Of a stretch of 64,000 bases of DNA, positions 34,621-44,589 are shown in pieces (within the stretch, counting starts at the first letter, position 1; the number at the start of each line of letters is the position of its first letter). Where the stretch lies: the NCBI RefSeq assembly GCF_000689395.1, contig NZ_HG966617.1:754753-818752 (forward strand), written 5' to 3'. The translations under genes were made by a program, and so were the position numbers. The notes beneath the pieces are model-generated. The model searched no databases. It was given only the letters and a program-made list of their open reading frames with translations, and was not told where the DNA came from. The DNA comes from Candidatus Phaeomarinobacter ectocarpi. Its GTDB lineage: Bacteria > Pseudomonadota > Alphaproteobacteria > CGMCC-115125.

Positions 34621-34699
34621 TGGCGTAGTGCCTCGCGAGCCTGAGTGCGAAAAATTGAGGCAGCAACCTGTGCTCAATTTGTTGGACTATGTGCGCGCC

Positions 34700-36793
34700 A
34701 TGATGGAAGTCGGTATTCCCGAGCAGAGTTCCCGCAACTGGATTGCTGGAAACCACGTCGAGCGCTTTCGACCTGCGGGCGTCCTGGTACTCAAGGCCTT
34801 TCTGGTACTTGTTGCTACGGTCAGCCTGCTGTCGCCAGCATGGGCCAGTCCTTATGGTCATCCCTCACCACCACCGCCGGTTCATCAACCGCCTCCCATG
34901 CCGCCACAGCCTCCCGTGCAACCGCCGGTCAGGCCGCCAAGTCATGTTCAGGACCGGATGATCCAGCAACGGGCCGTGCAGGATGCGCAGCGGGCGACAC
35001 TCAAGGCTGGCGCCATGGATTTGCCGCCGCGCTCGCAGGTCGCGGCCAAAAAGGTCAACAGTTGGGCTGACATCGCCAATTTGTCTGAAAGCGAGCTAGC
35101 CGCGCTTTTCAAGGAATGGGGGCTTTTGCCATCGGGTGGTGGCCAGGTCACCGGCACGCAACTTAAAAGTCTCTGGGTCGGTGAAGCCCGGGCCAGCGGT
35201 GTACCACAAGCGCAGATCAATCAGATGCTCAAACAGGTGGGCGGTGCCTGGTCTCAAATGGCCGGCCAGATCAACGGATTGATTGGTGCAGCCGGTGATC
35301 CGAACGCGGCAATGGGCAGTCTGTTCAAGCAGGAGTATGCCAAGACGTGTAGGTGTGGGCCGCAGGCTTTTGCAGATGCGCTTGGCCGTGCAGAGACACG
35401 CCTCGGCGGGCAGGTGCAAGACGCCATTATGAAGGCAATGGGCGGGCAGGGGATTCCAATTGGCTCAATGCCTTCTTCCCCGCTTGTGACCTACAGCACG
35501 AACGACCAACCAGTTCTTGTTGCCCAGGCCATTATCAATCAAGGGCAAGCGCAATCGTCCGCGAAAGCGCCTCCAGCTCCCGTGGCTGTTGCACCGCCTC
35601 CTGGACCTGCACCCGTGGCACCACCTCCGGCTCCCGTGGCTGTTGCGCCACCACCTGGACCTGCACCTGTGGCACCACCTCCGGCTCCCGTGGCTGTTGC
35701 GCCACCTCCCGGACCTGCACCCGTGGCACCGCCTCCAGCTCCGGTGGCTGTTGCACCACCTCCCGGACCTGCACCCGTGGCACCGCCTCCAGCTCCGGTG
35801 GCTGTTGCACCACCTCCCGGACCTGCACCCGTGGCACCGCCTCCGGCTCCTGTGGCTGTTGCACCACCTCCCGGACCTGCACCCGTGGCACCGCCTCCGG
35901 CTCCTGTGGCTGTTGCACCACCTCCCGGACCTGCACCCGTGGCACCGCCTCCAGCTCCCGTGGCTGTTGCCCCACCTCCTGGACCTGCACCCGTGGCACC
36001 ACCTCCAGCTCCCGTGGCTGTTGCGCCGCCGCCCGGACCTGCAGTTGTAGGTTCCGCCCCTCCCGCGCCTTCGACACCACCGACACCTTCATTGCTCGAT
36101 CTGACGCCTCCGCCGCCATCAGACCTGAGTTCACTCACACCGCCGCCGCCAGGGCCTGACATGACGCCTGCGGAGAAATCCGAGCCCGGCGACAAGATGC
36201 CTGACGTGCCCTACATCCCGCCGGTCGTCGAACCCGAGAAGCAATGCACCACGGTGGCATGCTACCAAGCGGAACTCGACCGCCTGGCCCGCGAACGCAA
36301 GAAGCTCGACATCGACGTGCGCAATGAGCCCTTCATCGCCACCCTAGATACCATCGGCAACATAACGTCAGGCGTCGGCAGTATCGGGTGTGCAACCGCC
36401 AATCCGGCTTGTGCGCTCTTGCCTATTGGCATCGCTGTTAAAGGCCTCAAGGCCCTGATCACAGCCGGCAAGGAAGCCCAGAAGGCAGGCGTCGATGGTG
36501 CCAGCCAGAGTGAACGCGCAGGTGTCTTCTTCGGTACCGCAGGCATGGAAATTGGCACCGAGGCTGGCAAGGAGCTGGTCGGCGGCGCCATCGGCAAGCT
36601 CGTGCCCTCTGGCTTGGTAGATGATTTCGGCGGTGCGGTGATTGATGTCGGGATTGGTACCGGTGTCGATAACGCGGGCGCGATCGGGAATGCAGCGTTG
36701 AACTTCGTCGAAGGCAACCCAGGCCAGATTGCCAAGGACACCAGTGCCTTTGCCGGCGACATAGGCCGTGTAATGACAGGCGGGGGTTTCTAG
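34700..36793 (+). CDS. Proline-repeat exported protein with Gly/Ala-rich C-terminus
   Basis: A 697-aa protein if started at the ATG at 34700; an in-frame GTG at 34628 would add 24 residues, and neither has a clear ribosome site. A signal peptide (VLKAFLVLVATVSLLSPAWA) is followed by a Pro-rich stretch, a helical domain (~80-290), nine 18-residue units of APVAVAPPPGPAPVAPPP (~293-448), a second Pro-rich linker and a C-terminal ~190-residue Gly/Ala-rich domain with two Cys (IGCATANPACALLPIG). The order matches the 564-aa protein at 28895. The repeats would form a polyproline II stalk crossing the periplasm or cell wall. One base separates it from the next gene. Confidence 0.65.
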   Translation: MMEVGIPEQSSRNWIAGNHVERFRPAGVLVLKAFLVLVATVSLLSPAWASPYGHPSPPPPVHQPPPMPPQPPVQPPVRPPSHVQDRMIQQRAVQDAQRATLKAGAMDLPPRSQVAAKKVNSWADIANLSESELAALFKEWGLLPSGGGQVTGTQLKSLWVGEARASGVPQAQINQMLKQVGGAWSQMAGQINGLIGAAGDPNAAMGSLFKQEYAKTCRCGPQAFADALGRAETRLGGQVQDAIMKAMGGQGIPIGSMPSSPLVTYSTNDQPVLVAQAIINQGQAQSSAKAPPAPVAVAPPPGPAPVAPPPAPVAVAPPPGPAPVAPPPAPVAVAPPPGPAPVAPPPAPVAVAPPPGPAPVAPPPAPVAVAPPPGPAPVAPPPAPVAVAPPPGPAPVAPPPAPVAVAPPPGPAPVAPPPAPVAVAPPPGPAPVAPPPAPVAVAPPPGPAVVGSAPPAPSTPPTPSLLDLTPPPPSDLSSLTPPPPGPDMTPAEKSEPGDKMPDVPYIPPVVEPEKQCTTVACYQAELDRLARERKKLDIDVRNEPFIATLDTIGNITSGVGSIGCATANPACALLPIGIAVKGLKALITAGKEAQKAGVDGASQSERAGVFFGTAGMEIGTEAGKELVGGAIGKLVPSGLVDDFGGAVIDVGIGTGVDNAGAIGNAALNFVEGNPGQIAKDTSAFAGDIGRVMTGGGF
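35576..36043 (+). repeat. 54-bp tandem repeat, nine copies (18-aa Pro/Ala/Val unit)
   Basis: Units start at 35576 and recur every 54 bp to 36008, the ninth being partial. They are nearly identical in DNA, with synonymous changes concentrated at third positions, so the array is recent or homogenised. The antisense frame stays open through the array but is a shadow. Confidence 0.9.
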
Positions 36794-36794
36794 G

Positions 36795-37601
36795 ATGCGG
36801 TTGACCCTGATCTCCTTCCGGCTGGCAGCCATGGCTGCTGCCGTTTTCGCGGTTTTTGCCCATCCGGCGCACGCGCAGAACCCGGACATCCCGCTGCACG
36901 CCAAGGTCGCCAGCTACGGGGTCATCCTCGGCCTGCGCGGTGCCGGGGCGAGCCCGGACGGCTTGCCCGCAACGCTCTCATCGGAGGCGCGGAAAACGCT
37001 TGCCAGTCCAGACTTCGGCTACGAGGGTTTCCTCGTCCACTCGATCCATGTTGAGGGCCTGGCGCGTGTCGAGGACACGGACAACCGCTGGCGGCTTCTT
37101 GGCCTCGTTATTTTCGAGGATATGGTCCGCCGCCGCGTCTACACCGAGTTTGCAGCCTACTACGACACCGATGATACGCAGGTGACAATCGACTGGGCCA
37201 CCGCCCGCACGCGTATGCCGGAGACCCCCGCGATCATCTGGTTCGTTGCGGATCCGGAAGAGTTCACCGCTGCCGATCTCGCGCCCAAGTCCCACGTCGA
37301 TCTTCTAAATCTCGCGTCCGAGCGCTCACTGGAAACGGCGTCGGGCGGCGAGGGGAACTACGCGATCTACGCGGTTTCCATGGACAGGTTTCCGGCTGAT
37401 GCGGAAACAGTGTTTCACTCCTCAGACGACGAGGCGCGCGTCACGACATTCAATTTTGGCGGATGGCCTGCAGCCGTCTTTGAGAGCCGCATCGCCGCGA
37501 ACCAGATCGGAACCGGTGAGACTTACACTGTCATGACGCCCGGTAACGACACGATCAGCAAGCTGACGGAATTCCCGGGCGGGCTCCTCCGAACCGAGTA
37601 G
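36795..37601 (+). CDS. Exported protein, paralogue of the 294-aa protein at 28014
   Basis: A 268-aa protein with a signal peptide (LAAMAAAVFAVFAHPAHAQ). The pattern FGYEGFLVHSIHVEG, then RRRVYTEFAAYYDTDDTQV and YAIYAVSMDRFPADA aligns with the protein at 28014. It follows the proline-repeat gene by 1 bp, the reverse order to the related pair at 28014-30589. Function unknown. Confidence 0.65.
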   Translation: MRLTLISFRLAAMAAAVFAVFAHPAHAQNPDIPLHAKVASYGVILGLRGAGASPDGLPATLSSEARKTLASPDFGYEGFLVHSIHVEGLARVEDTDNRWRLLGLVIFEDMVRRRVYTEFAAYYDTDDTQVTIDWATARTRMPETPAIIWFVADPEEFTAADLAPKSHVDLLNLASERSLETASGGEGNYAIYAVSMDRFPADAETVFHSSDDEARVTTFNFGGWPAAVFESRIAANQIGTGETYTVMTPGNDTISKLTEFPGGLLRTE

Positions 37602-37781
37602 TCAGTGCCGCTCTGGCGGCGGTGGAAGTATGGCCGACTATCGCCCATGTCATGACTATCTGCGCACGCCAAGCAGGGCCCTGCCGCTCGCTGAAGAGTG
37701 AGTATAAAATGAGCGAGCCCGATAGGGATTTTGGCCATTCACACAGAACACTTCGAGTCATCTTCGACCCATTACGAGAGA

Positions 37782-38873
37782 CTACCTGAAGAATTCACCG
37801 GCAATGAGATCAGCGACATATTCGTTACCGACCTCTGACATATGTCCGAAACGGCCGCCAGCGTTTCCTTCAGGGCGCTCGTTGTAAAGAGAACGGAACC
37901 TGTCCAGATCCTCCACGCTAACAGCGTGCAAGGCTTCAAACAGGTCCAGCGTTGGGAGACCTTTTTCAATTGCACAGGTTGAAACTGCTTTCCCAAACCA
38001 AGATATGTCGCCGCTGAGCGCTCTGTCGCCTCCATACTGGAGCATTATGAATGGCTCAAAATTCAGCCTCTCTGCATCGGCCTTTATGTCATCAAGGAGG
38101 AGACACGAGATCTGCACTGCCTCTTCGTTGGTCGAAACCTGGCGAAACTGAAGCTCATGGCCAAGCCATGATCTTGGCGACAAGATCATCATGAATTCAT
38201 GGATCAGTCGCGAGTGACCAAGAACACCGCGCAAAAATCCGAGTCGATCAAATTGAGGCGGTACTTCGGAAACGGGCACTCCACGCAGTTCGAGACCGCC
38301 CTGGCCATCAATCACATAGTAGGGTTTGTACCCTCCGTAGATGGCGAACGCGTTGCGCAGAATGTCTTCATCTAGGAACGAATATATGACCGCCTTCGGC
38401 GCAAATTCTTCAGCCAGTTGCCGGCCGCGAAGAACGATTTGGTCAACGCCGTATCCTCCCACGCCTCCGTTCAGGACTGGTTCTTGAAGCTTTCGCTCCA
38501 AGGCTGCAGGCCAGGACCCGTCGTCGCCTTCCTCGGAACCTGCCGTGAATGAATCACCAACCGCCAGAATTGCGCCACTCTGTGGCACGACGATCTCGTG
38601 TGGCACGTTCATTCTTAGTCCAAAGACGCCTGTTGTAAGTGGGGCCTCACTGTCTTTTGCTGACGAATAGTTTTCCCTCATCATCCAGCCAAGGGTTGGA
38701 TCGATGACCGAAGGGCCAACCGGATTTACGTGCCTGTCCACCGCAGCCTTCACGAAGTTTTCCATCGAGAAAACCGGTGTAGCAGCGTAGATTCTGAAAA
38801 TGATCTCCGCCGAAATCAGAGAAAATAGGAAGATGAAAAAGTATGTCGTGATGGATCTGGATAGATCTCTCAT
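37782..38873 (-). CDS. SGNH/GDSL hydrolase-like membrane-anchored protein
   Basis: A 363-aa protein from the ATG at 38873. The N-terminal hydrophobic segment (TTYFFIFLFSLISAEIIF, ~10-27) is an uncleaved anchor or signal. The nucleophile motif is AVGDSFTAGS (Ser at ~108), followed by GGVGGYGVDQ (block II Gly/Asn region) and a C-terminal GHMSEVGNEYVADLI with a candidate His. The order matches SGNH hydrolases, including glycan O-acetyl transferases and esterases. Substrate unknown. Its neighbour is a sulfotransferase-domain gene transcribed in the same direction, 196 bp upstream, so a role in glycan or surface modification is possible. Confidence 0.8.
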   Translation of the reverse strand: MRDLSRSITTYFFIFLFSLISAEIIFRIYAATPVFSMENFVKAAVDRHVNPVGPSVIDPTLGWMMRENYSSAKDSEAPLTTGVFGLRMNVPHEIVVPQSGAILAVGDSFTAGSEEGDDGSWPAALERKLQEPVLNGGVGGYGVDQIVLRGRQLAEEFAPKAVIYSFLDEDILRNAFAIYGGYKPYYVIDGQGGLELRGVPVSEVPPQFDRLGFLRGVLGHSRLIHEFMMILSPRSWLGHELQFRQVSTNEEAVQISCLLLDDIKADAERLNFEPFIMLQYGGDRALSGDISWFGKAVSTCAIEKGLPTLDLFEALHAVSVEDLDRFRSLYNERPEGNAGGRFGHMSEVGNEYVADLIAGEFFR

Positions 38874-39069
38874 AGATAAATCCCACATTGGTTTTCGCGT
38901 GTGAGCGTAGTATCGAGATTTCGATTTGCCCAGTCCGGCCTTGGTGCAGATTACGCATGGCTATGCAGTACGCATAGCAATATGGCGGCCAGAAGTATCT
39001 GTCGCCAGCAGCCGGTACGGCAGCCTCTGGCGTTTTCTCACGGCGTCAGGTTTTGAACGGCAGCTACCC

Positions 39070-40884
39070 TCAGGTTTGATCCCAACCATAGAAAGTCAGA
39101 AGGTCATGGGGCACGATGCGCTCGATGCGGCTTCTCTGGCCTGGTGAGGTTTCGGTGCGCCAAGAATCCACGTGCCCCTGCCGGAAGTTTCGGTCGCCTT
39201 CTTTCGTTGGTTTGGTCGGCATTTCAAACAGGTCGTGGTCAATTTCAAAGAAGTCGAGAATATCTAGGAAAAACTTCTCCTGATCTTTGCGCAAGTCTTC
39301 AAACCGAGCGTAGTGAATCTTCGTCTCAAACCAATCGGTCCGTGATGCTTCCTTCCATTCGTCCAACCACGTAACAAGAACTGGCAGCCAGTTTTCGATC
39401 AGCCAGTCCATTTGTTCTTCGTCTGAGAAATCCAAGAATGAATCCGGAAGGTTGTAGTGCTGAGCCTGGACAGGATCCATGTCGCTGGCGATCTTCGGCA
39501 TGAAGTCATGCCACGACATGAGCGCCTGACGCGGATCACGAACCATAACCAAGAGTTTCTTGATCCCATATCGCGGGCCCATCTCAAGCAAATTCATTCG
39601 TGATGCACGTATGTGCGTGTGAGAGGACCCGCGGCCCGCACGCACAACGTTGAAGCCCTCCTGAGCGAAGACAAAATCCGGAAATGCGCCGCCCATCATT
39701 CCGCCGAAACTTGGTTTGCCCAATCCACTTACCAACGACGAGAAAACGAAAACGCTACCACTACGTGGAAAGCCGACAAACGGTAGCTCTGGAATGGCCT
39801 GTTGTCGCGCCTGCCTGGTGTAGAAGTCTATGACAGGGTCTGGTGCGGAGTTCGCCTTGACTGCCTCAAAGGCCTGTACGGCCTCAGCTGGGTCATTTTG
39901 CCATGTAACAAACCCGGAGCGAAGTGTGGAGGCGTTCTTGACGGCCAAAGTGCCTTGCGTACCTGCGATGCCAAAGTCCAATTGAGCAGCGGTGTCGCTT
40001 GGATCAGACTGTTTTCTATCCTTCAAAACGTCTCCAGCTATCGCCACGCGAGGCGCCAGCGCATTGCTGCGCGATCCATAGTTGGTGACGGCTCTGGCGA
40101 AGAGGTACCGCATCTCAGTTTTGGACCCCTGGTCCATTTTTCTGAGTGTCGGTGACGCTAGCGCTTCCAATACGGACAAAGACTGATCTGATGCCACAAC
40201 TTCCGCAAAGTCGGCTGCAAGTTCCTCATCGCGCTGCAACGTTTTTAGCAATCGCGCTGCCGCCAACACTGTCCGGCGAGTTGCCGGGACCTGGCGATGG
40301 CTCAGCCCGTCTGCGTCTCGTTTCACAAGTTCGTTGATCTGGTCGGTAACGATATCCCCACTTGCATTGGCAAGGCTTGCAGCAGTGAGGAGTTGGTCGC
40401 TGGTCTGTTCGACGCCGACACTGCTCAAGGTGTTGAAAAGCGGTTTGGCGACGCGATCTACCAAGGCCAGGACATCAGCGTCGTCCCGAAAGATCGTACT
40501 CAGATTAGCGATGAGATCGTCGTCAGATAGCGCAAGGCCGGTCGCCTGAAGCGTTTGGCTCAGGCTGTTTCGGATCGCTTCGTCGTCTGGGTTGGCAAGT
40601 GCCGCATCTGAAAGGGATTTCAAACCTTCAGCGAGCCGTCCTTCCCAAACAAGCATCTGCCCCTGTTGATGTAGTTCCTGGAGTGTCGGCTCACCGGTAT
40701 CCTCTTGAAGAGGTGTCGCTGCGGCAGCATCGCCTGACAAAGAGGCCGTCGCACCAATGGACACCACCTCTGCCGCGCGCTTTTCAATCGACATGTTATC
40801 GGGTGCGGCTGTTTTCGCCGTTTTGTTCGCGTCCAAGGTTTTGCGCATGTACGCCAGTATCTTATTGAACCAAGTTACCGGCAT
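39070..40884 (-). CDS. Sulfotransferase-domain protein with helical N-terminal repeat region
   Basis: A 604-aa protein from the ATG at 40884 (GTGGAGCG upstream). Residues ~60-330 are helical and may form TPR-like repeats (LQELHQQGQMLVWEGRLAEG). The C-terminal ~240 residues are a PAPS-dependent sulfotransferase domain: 5'-phosphosulfate loop in VGFPRSGSVFVFSSL (~366-380) and 3'-phosphate site in MVRDPRQALMSWHDF (~448). The final region has FYGWDQT. Acceptor unknown, probably cell-envelope carbohydrate or a small molecule. No signal peptide, so it is cytosolic. Confidence 0.85.
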   Translation of the reverse strand: MPVTWFNKILAYMRKTLDANKTAKTAAPDNMSIEKRAAEVVSIGATASLSGDAAAATPLQEDTGEPTLQELHQQGQMLVWEGRLAEGLKSLSDAALANPDDEAIRNSLSQTLQATGLALSDDDLIANLSTIFRDDADVLALVDRVAKPLFNTLSSVGVEQTSDQLLTAASLANASGDIVTDQINELVKRDADGLSHRQVPATRRTVLAAARLLKTLQRDEELAADFAEVVASDQSLSVLEALASPTLRKMDQGSKTEMRYLFARAVTNYGSRSNALAPRVAIAGDVLKDRKQSDPSDTAAQLDFGIAGTQGTLAVKNASTLRSGFVTWQNDPAEAVQAFEAVKANSAPDPVIDFYTRQARQQAIPELPFVGFPRSGSVFVFSSLVSGLGKPSFGGMMGGAFPDFVFAQEGFNVVRAGRGSSHTHIRASRMNLLEMGPRYGIKKLLVMVRDPRQALMSWHDFMPKIASDMDPVQAQHYNLPDSFLDFSDEEQMDWLIENWLPVLVTWLDEWKEASRTDWFETKIHYARFEDLRKDQEKFFLDILDFFEIDHDLFEMPTKPTKEGDRNFRQGHVDSWRTETSPGQRSRIERIVPHDLLTFYGWDQT

Positions 40885-40946
40885 TCCACGCTCCACTCAG
40901 GTCTGACAGGCGCCGAACTCGCCCCAACGGTTCACCACTGACGTCC

Positions 40947-40962
40947 ATGGTCCAAGGACCAT
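40947..40962. promoter_or_regulatory. 16-bp perfect palindrome in a non-coding gap
   Basis: ATGGTCCAAGGACCAT is a perfect palindrome in the 297-bp gap (40885-41181) between the large autotransporter 3' end and the sulfotransferase start. It lies 63 bp upstream of the sulfotransferase start and could be its operator. Nothing else is seen in this gap. Confidence 0.4.
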
Positions 40963-41181
40963 TTGGATCGCCTAATGGTAGCGCCGATAAAGGCAGAGCC
41001 GTCCAGAGTTGTGACCAGACACATAGTCGCTAATCTGTACCGCGTCTATGCGATTTGGTTGCCGGGTGGGCTGGTCCAGAGTCTTCTAGAGCAAAAGTCT
41101 GTATCGCCAGAGCCGATATACCGGGTCGCGGCCGTGACTCCGCACAGCCAAAACACGCCCGGCATCCGCGACCGTCAGCCT

Positions 41182-44100
41182 CTAGAACTCGACGCGAATG
41201 GCCGCCGTGACGGAGTCTTCACGATAGTCGTCCTGGAACTCACCGTCATAGAGCAGGCGGACGGAGAACACGTCTGTGAACTCGTAGGTGAAGCCTGCGC
41301 CGACCGCGTAGGAGAAGTCGTCACGTTCAGTCGGTGTTGAGACAAATTGACCGCCGCCGACAACGGAGCCGGTGATCGGTTGGCTCGGATCGGCCAGTTC
41401 CTGCAGGCCGCGGATATAGCCTTCCGGCAGAAAGCGGCTGCCATTGTCATACTCGAATGTGTAGCGGGCACCGACACCGGCCACGGCCCGAACAGATGTA
41501 ATGTTCTGGCTGTTCACAGTCGTGGCGACCGGGCCACCTTCTGTATAGCCGTCAAGCCACAGCTTGTTGGCACGCAGGCCCACATGTGGCGTGATGTCGA
41601 GGGCACCTTCATCAAACTGGAAGATACGACCCGCCTCTACGCGGCTCATCAGCTGCGTGCCATTGAAGCTGGCGGTATGCACGGCACCGGCCGCCGTGCG
41701 CTGGCTCTTGTACTGATTGTGGCCATAGCCAACCGTACCGTTGACGTACCAGTCTTTCGGCCGCCAGGAGGCATAGGCCAGCACGCCCAGACCTTCAATC
41801 TGCTGGCCGGAATTCGGGTTGGACCCGTTCTCATCGACGTCTGTGTCGGAGTAGAAGCCCGCAAGGCCAAACCGTATCTCGGGTGTGATGTCCCCATCAA
41901 TACCGATCGACACAGCGTAGGTGTTGGAGTCAAACCCATTGACGCCTGATGGCGTGAACTCCGCAAAGCTGCCGCCGACGCGGCCCCACAGGGCGAGGTT
42001 GGCGTCGGTCCCCAGGAACATGTCACCAGCTGCGACACCGGTCTGACCATTGCCCTGACCGCTGTCCACCACGTTGAAGCCGCCACCGGACAGACGCTCC
42101 ATGATCAGGTCGATCACCATGTCAGTGGAGACCACACTGGCGGATCCCGTTGCGCCGGATTCCTCAGGCAGCGTGTCCTGCACCAACTGGGCCAGACGCT
42201 GCTCCTGCTCCGCGACCGGGAACTGAGCCAGGAATTGTACGATCGGGTTGTCGGTCGGTGCAGTGTCAATGAACGCATCGATGGCGGCGGCAATATTGAG
42301 CGCGTTTGACGACCCACGGTTGGTGCCTGTCGCCGGCACTGCGCGTACGCCGCGCTGCGGGATAAGGAACAGGTCGTTGCCGACCACGCTTTTGGTAAAG
42401 TTCACCAGCGCCGAGTTGTCATAAACTGCCGCACCGTTATCTGTGAGAGTGTTTGTGGCATTGGCAACTTTGATGCCCTGGCCATCAGTCAGTTCGATGC
42501 CGCGCGTCAGGTCAGCATAGATTTCCGACCCCGCATTGAAGGTGACGTTGTTGCCTTGCAAGTACCCGGCATTGTTCTGCCCGGCGATGCCGACCTTGAA
42601 CCGGCCTTTGTCGCCGAAGGTGACGTCGCCGGTGAAGTTCAGGCGGCCGCCTGCAGGCACCTCAACCGTCGCACGCTGCGTGCCAGCGCCTGTTGCATTC
42701 AGTGTACCGCCAAAGACGATGCCTTCGTCGGCCCGTCCAAATGTGGTCGTCCCGCCGGATACCTTGAATGTTGCGCCAGGGCCGACTGTGACCGCAGTTT
42801 CCACACTGTAAGGAGCACGATTGTTTGTGCTGAGGAACGTGTTACTGCCGACAAACTCAGTCGTGCCAGCGGTAAAGCGGACTTCATCGAAGGCTTGAAC
42901 CGAGATAAATCCGCCCCCGCCATAGGCAGTGGCTCGACCTTGTGTCAAACGCACAGTGTCGGTCTGGCTGAAGGTCAGGATGTTGCCGCTGCTGTAGCCG
43001 CCGAAGGTGTTACCATCTTCTATCGTACCATTGATGACGTTGCCGGTGCCCGTGATCGTGACCTGGTCACCATTGCTGGAGCCCGTGGCAATCGCCGTCG
43101 TGTTGTCCCCGACCGTCCCGCCATTGTTAGTAATGTTGGCAATGGAGTTGACGTTGCTGCGAATTGACCCGTTGATGGTACCGCCATTGTTATTGACGAT
43201 GAATGTATTGGGTGTGGCGATCATCGCAGGCCGCCCCCCGGGATTGTAGGACGTAACACCTCCATTGATCGTGCCGGCATTGGTGACTGTTGCCGTGCCA
43301 CCGGTGTAGGCCATGCCGACCAGAGTGTTTTGTGCAACAGCCACAACACCAACTCCGCCGCCTGTTACGGTGCCGGAAGCAGTGTTTGTGATGTTGACAG
43401 TAGGGCCGACGCCGTAAATGCCGGAACCTGTCCCCGAGGCGGCGGTCACTGTGCCGGAATTGGTGATGTTGGTCGTGCGTGCGGTCACGGACCGACCAAA
43501 AAGGCCGGCCACATTGGCACCGCTGGTGGTGACGCTGCCTGTGTTGGTCACGTTCACCGTGGCCCCGCTCGCGCCGACACCAATGCCCGGACCATCGCCC
43601 GTGAGGGTGATGGTCCCCGCATTGCTTGCGGTGGCCGTCCCTGTGGCCGAGGCGTAAACGCCGACCGGGTTGGTCACAGCGCCCTGGACTGTCCCGTAGT
43701 TGCGTGCCGTTGCCGTGTCGCCGTTGGCCAAAATACCGTTGGCATATGCCCCGTTCACATTGACCGTGCCGCCGGCCTGGTTGACCGACGTCGCGATGCC
43801 ACCGGTTGATACGGCCGCGACACCGGCTGTCCGTGTCCCCATCACCGCGCCGCTGCCGATAACGCTGATCGTCCCGGTATTGTAGGCCTTGGCTGTTTCG
43901 GTGGTGTTGGTGATGATGCCGTGCTGGCTGGCGAAATTGGTCCCGTCTTGACCGGTTGTGATCTGGCCGTTGTTGGTGACCGTTCCCCGGCTGCCCATCG
44001 TAAGTCTGACGCCGGCGTTCGAATAGGTCCCCGTGCCCGCCCTGCCCGACGTGTCCTGAACGAAGGTATTGTCGGCCGTGACGTTGAGGTCATTGGCAAA

Positions 44101-44397
44101 GAGGAGCTGGGTCGCATCACCTGCATTGCCGGAGCAGGTTACCGTCGTGCCTACCGTGTTACATGCCGGCGCCGCCTGGGCGTGAGCAGACGACGTCCCC
44201 AGTGTGCCAATGGCCAGCAGCGAAGTGGACGACAGCAGCGCGGCAGACAGAAGCCGCTTGGTCCCGTTGGACAGGCGGCCGTCACCGGAGGTGGTATGCG
44301 CTGCGGAATAGTATGCGTAGGCCGACGCATGCAGGGCTTGCGTTGCAGTTGTCACCGCTGCTGCGGGCTGCTGTTTGGACCGATTTCGTTTCGCCAC
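41182..44397 (-). CDS. Large autotransporter adhesin-like protein
   Basis: From GTG 44397 (GGGAGATTG upstream) it encodes 1071 aa with an extended N-terminus (KRNRSKQQ) and a signal ending SSAHAQ. The passenger (~75-600) consists of short repeats rich in Thr/Gly/Asn/Val (NTGTVTTSG, NNGGTING), the pattern of a beta-helix. The last ~270 residues form an autotransporter barrel with a C-terminal Phe (AIRVEF). A longer in-frame start at 44463 gives no better signal. Likely surface adhesin or aggregation factor; the passenger has no visible protease triad. Orphan gene, no linked regulator. Confidence 0.9.
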   Translation of the reverse strand: MAKRNRSKQQPAAAVTTATQALHASAYAYYSAAHTTSGDGRLSNGTKRLLSAALLSSTSLLAIGTLGTSSAHAQAAPACNTVGTTVTCSGNAGDATQLLFANDLNVTADNTFVQDTSGRAGTGTYSNAGVRLTMGSRGTVTNNGQITTGQDGTNFASQHGIITNTTETAKAYNTGTISVIGSGAVMGTRTAGVAAVSTGGIATSVNQAGGTVNVNGAYANGILANGDTATARNYGTVQGAVTNPVGVYASATGTATASNAGTITLTGDGPGIGVGASGATVNVTNTGSVTTSGANVAGLFGRSVTARTTNITNSGTVTAASGTGSGIYGVGPTVNITNTASGTVTGGGVGVVAVAQNTLVGMAYTGGTATVTNAGTINGGVTSYNPGGRPAMIATPNTFIVNNNGGTINGSIRSNVNSIANITNNGGTVGDNTTAIATGSSNGDQVTITGTGNVINGTIEDGNTFGGYSSGNILTFSQTDTVRLTQGRATAYGGGGFISVQAFDEVRFTAGTTEFVGSNTFLSTNNRAPYSVETAVTVGPGATFKVSGGTTTFGRADEGIVFGGTLNATGAGTQRATVEVPAGGRLNFTGDVTFGDKGRFKVGIAGQNNAGYLQGNNVTFNAGSEIYADLTRGIELTDGQGIKVANATNTLTDNGAAVYDNSALVNFTKSVVGNDLFLIPQRGVRAVPATGTNRGSSNALNIAAAIDAFIDTAPTDNPIVQFLAQFPVAEQEQRLAQLVQDTLPEESGATGSASVVSTDMVIDLIMERLSGGGFNVVDSGQGNGQTGVAAGDMFLGTDANLALWGRVGGSFAEFTPSGVNGFDSNTYAVSIGIDGDITPEIRFGLAGFYSDTDVDENGSNPNSGQQIEGLGVLAYASWRPKDWYVNGTVGYGHNQYKSQRTAAGAVHTASFNGTQLMSRVEAGRIFQFDEGALDITPHVGLRANKLWLDGYTEGGPVATTVNSQNITSVRAVAGVGARYTFEYDNGSRFLPEGYIRGLQELADPSQPITGSVVGGGQFVSTPTERDDFSYAVGAGFTYEFTDVFSVRLLYDGEFQDDYREDSVTAAIRVEF

Positions 44398-44589
44398 GCT
44401 ACAATCTCCCAGGCGCGCACACAAAAACACGTACCAGTGCGCAGGGGCTTCGCCATTTGGCATTACCCGCAGTTTTCCTAGGTTTCAGTGGACCGGAACG
44501 TTAATTGCCGCAATCACCCGAAAGTATGAGTGCGATGCAAAAAGGCCTGAAAACAGCCAGTTTTTTGTGATCACAATTTTGAGGAAAGG

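Noticed and set aside
35576-36043. CRISPR array
   Set aside because: The 54-bp units are contiguous and in frame within a coding sequence, with no unique spacers and no cas genes. It is a protein repeat.
35535-36195. Open antisense frames across the 54-bp repeat array
   Set aside because: Repeats with a period divisible by three keep all frames open. The sense frame has a signal peptide and downstream domain, so the antisense frames are artefacts of the repeat.
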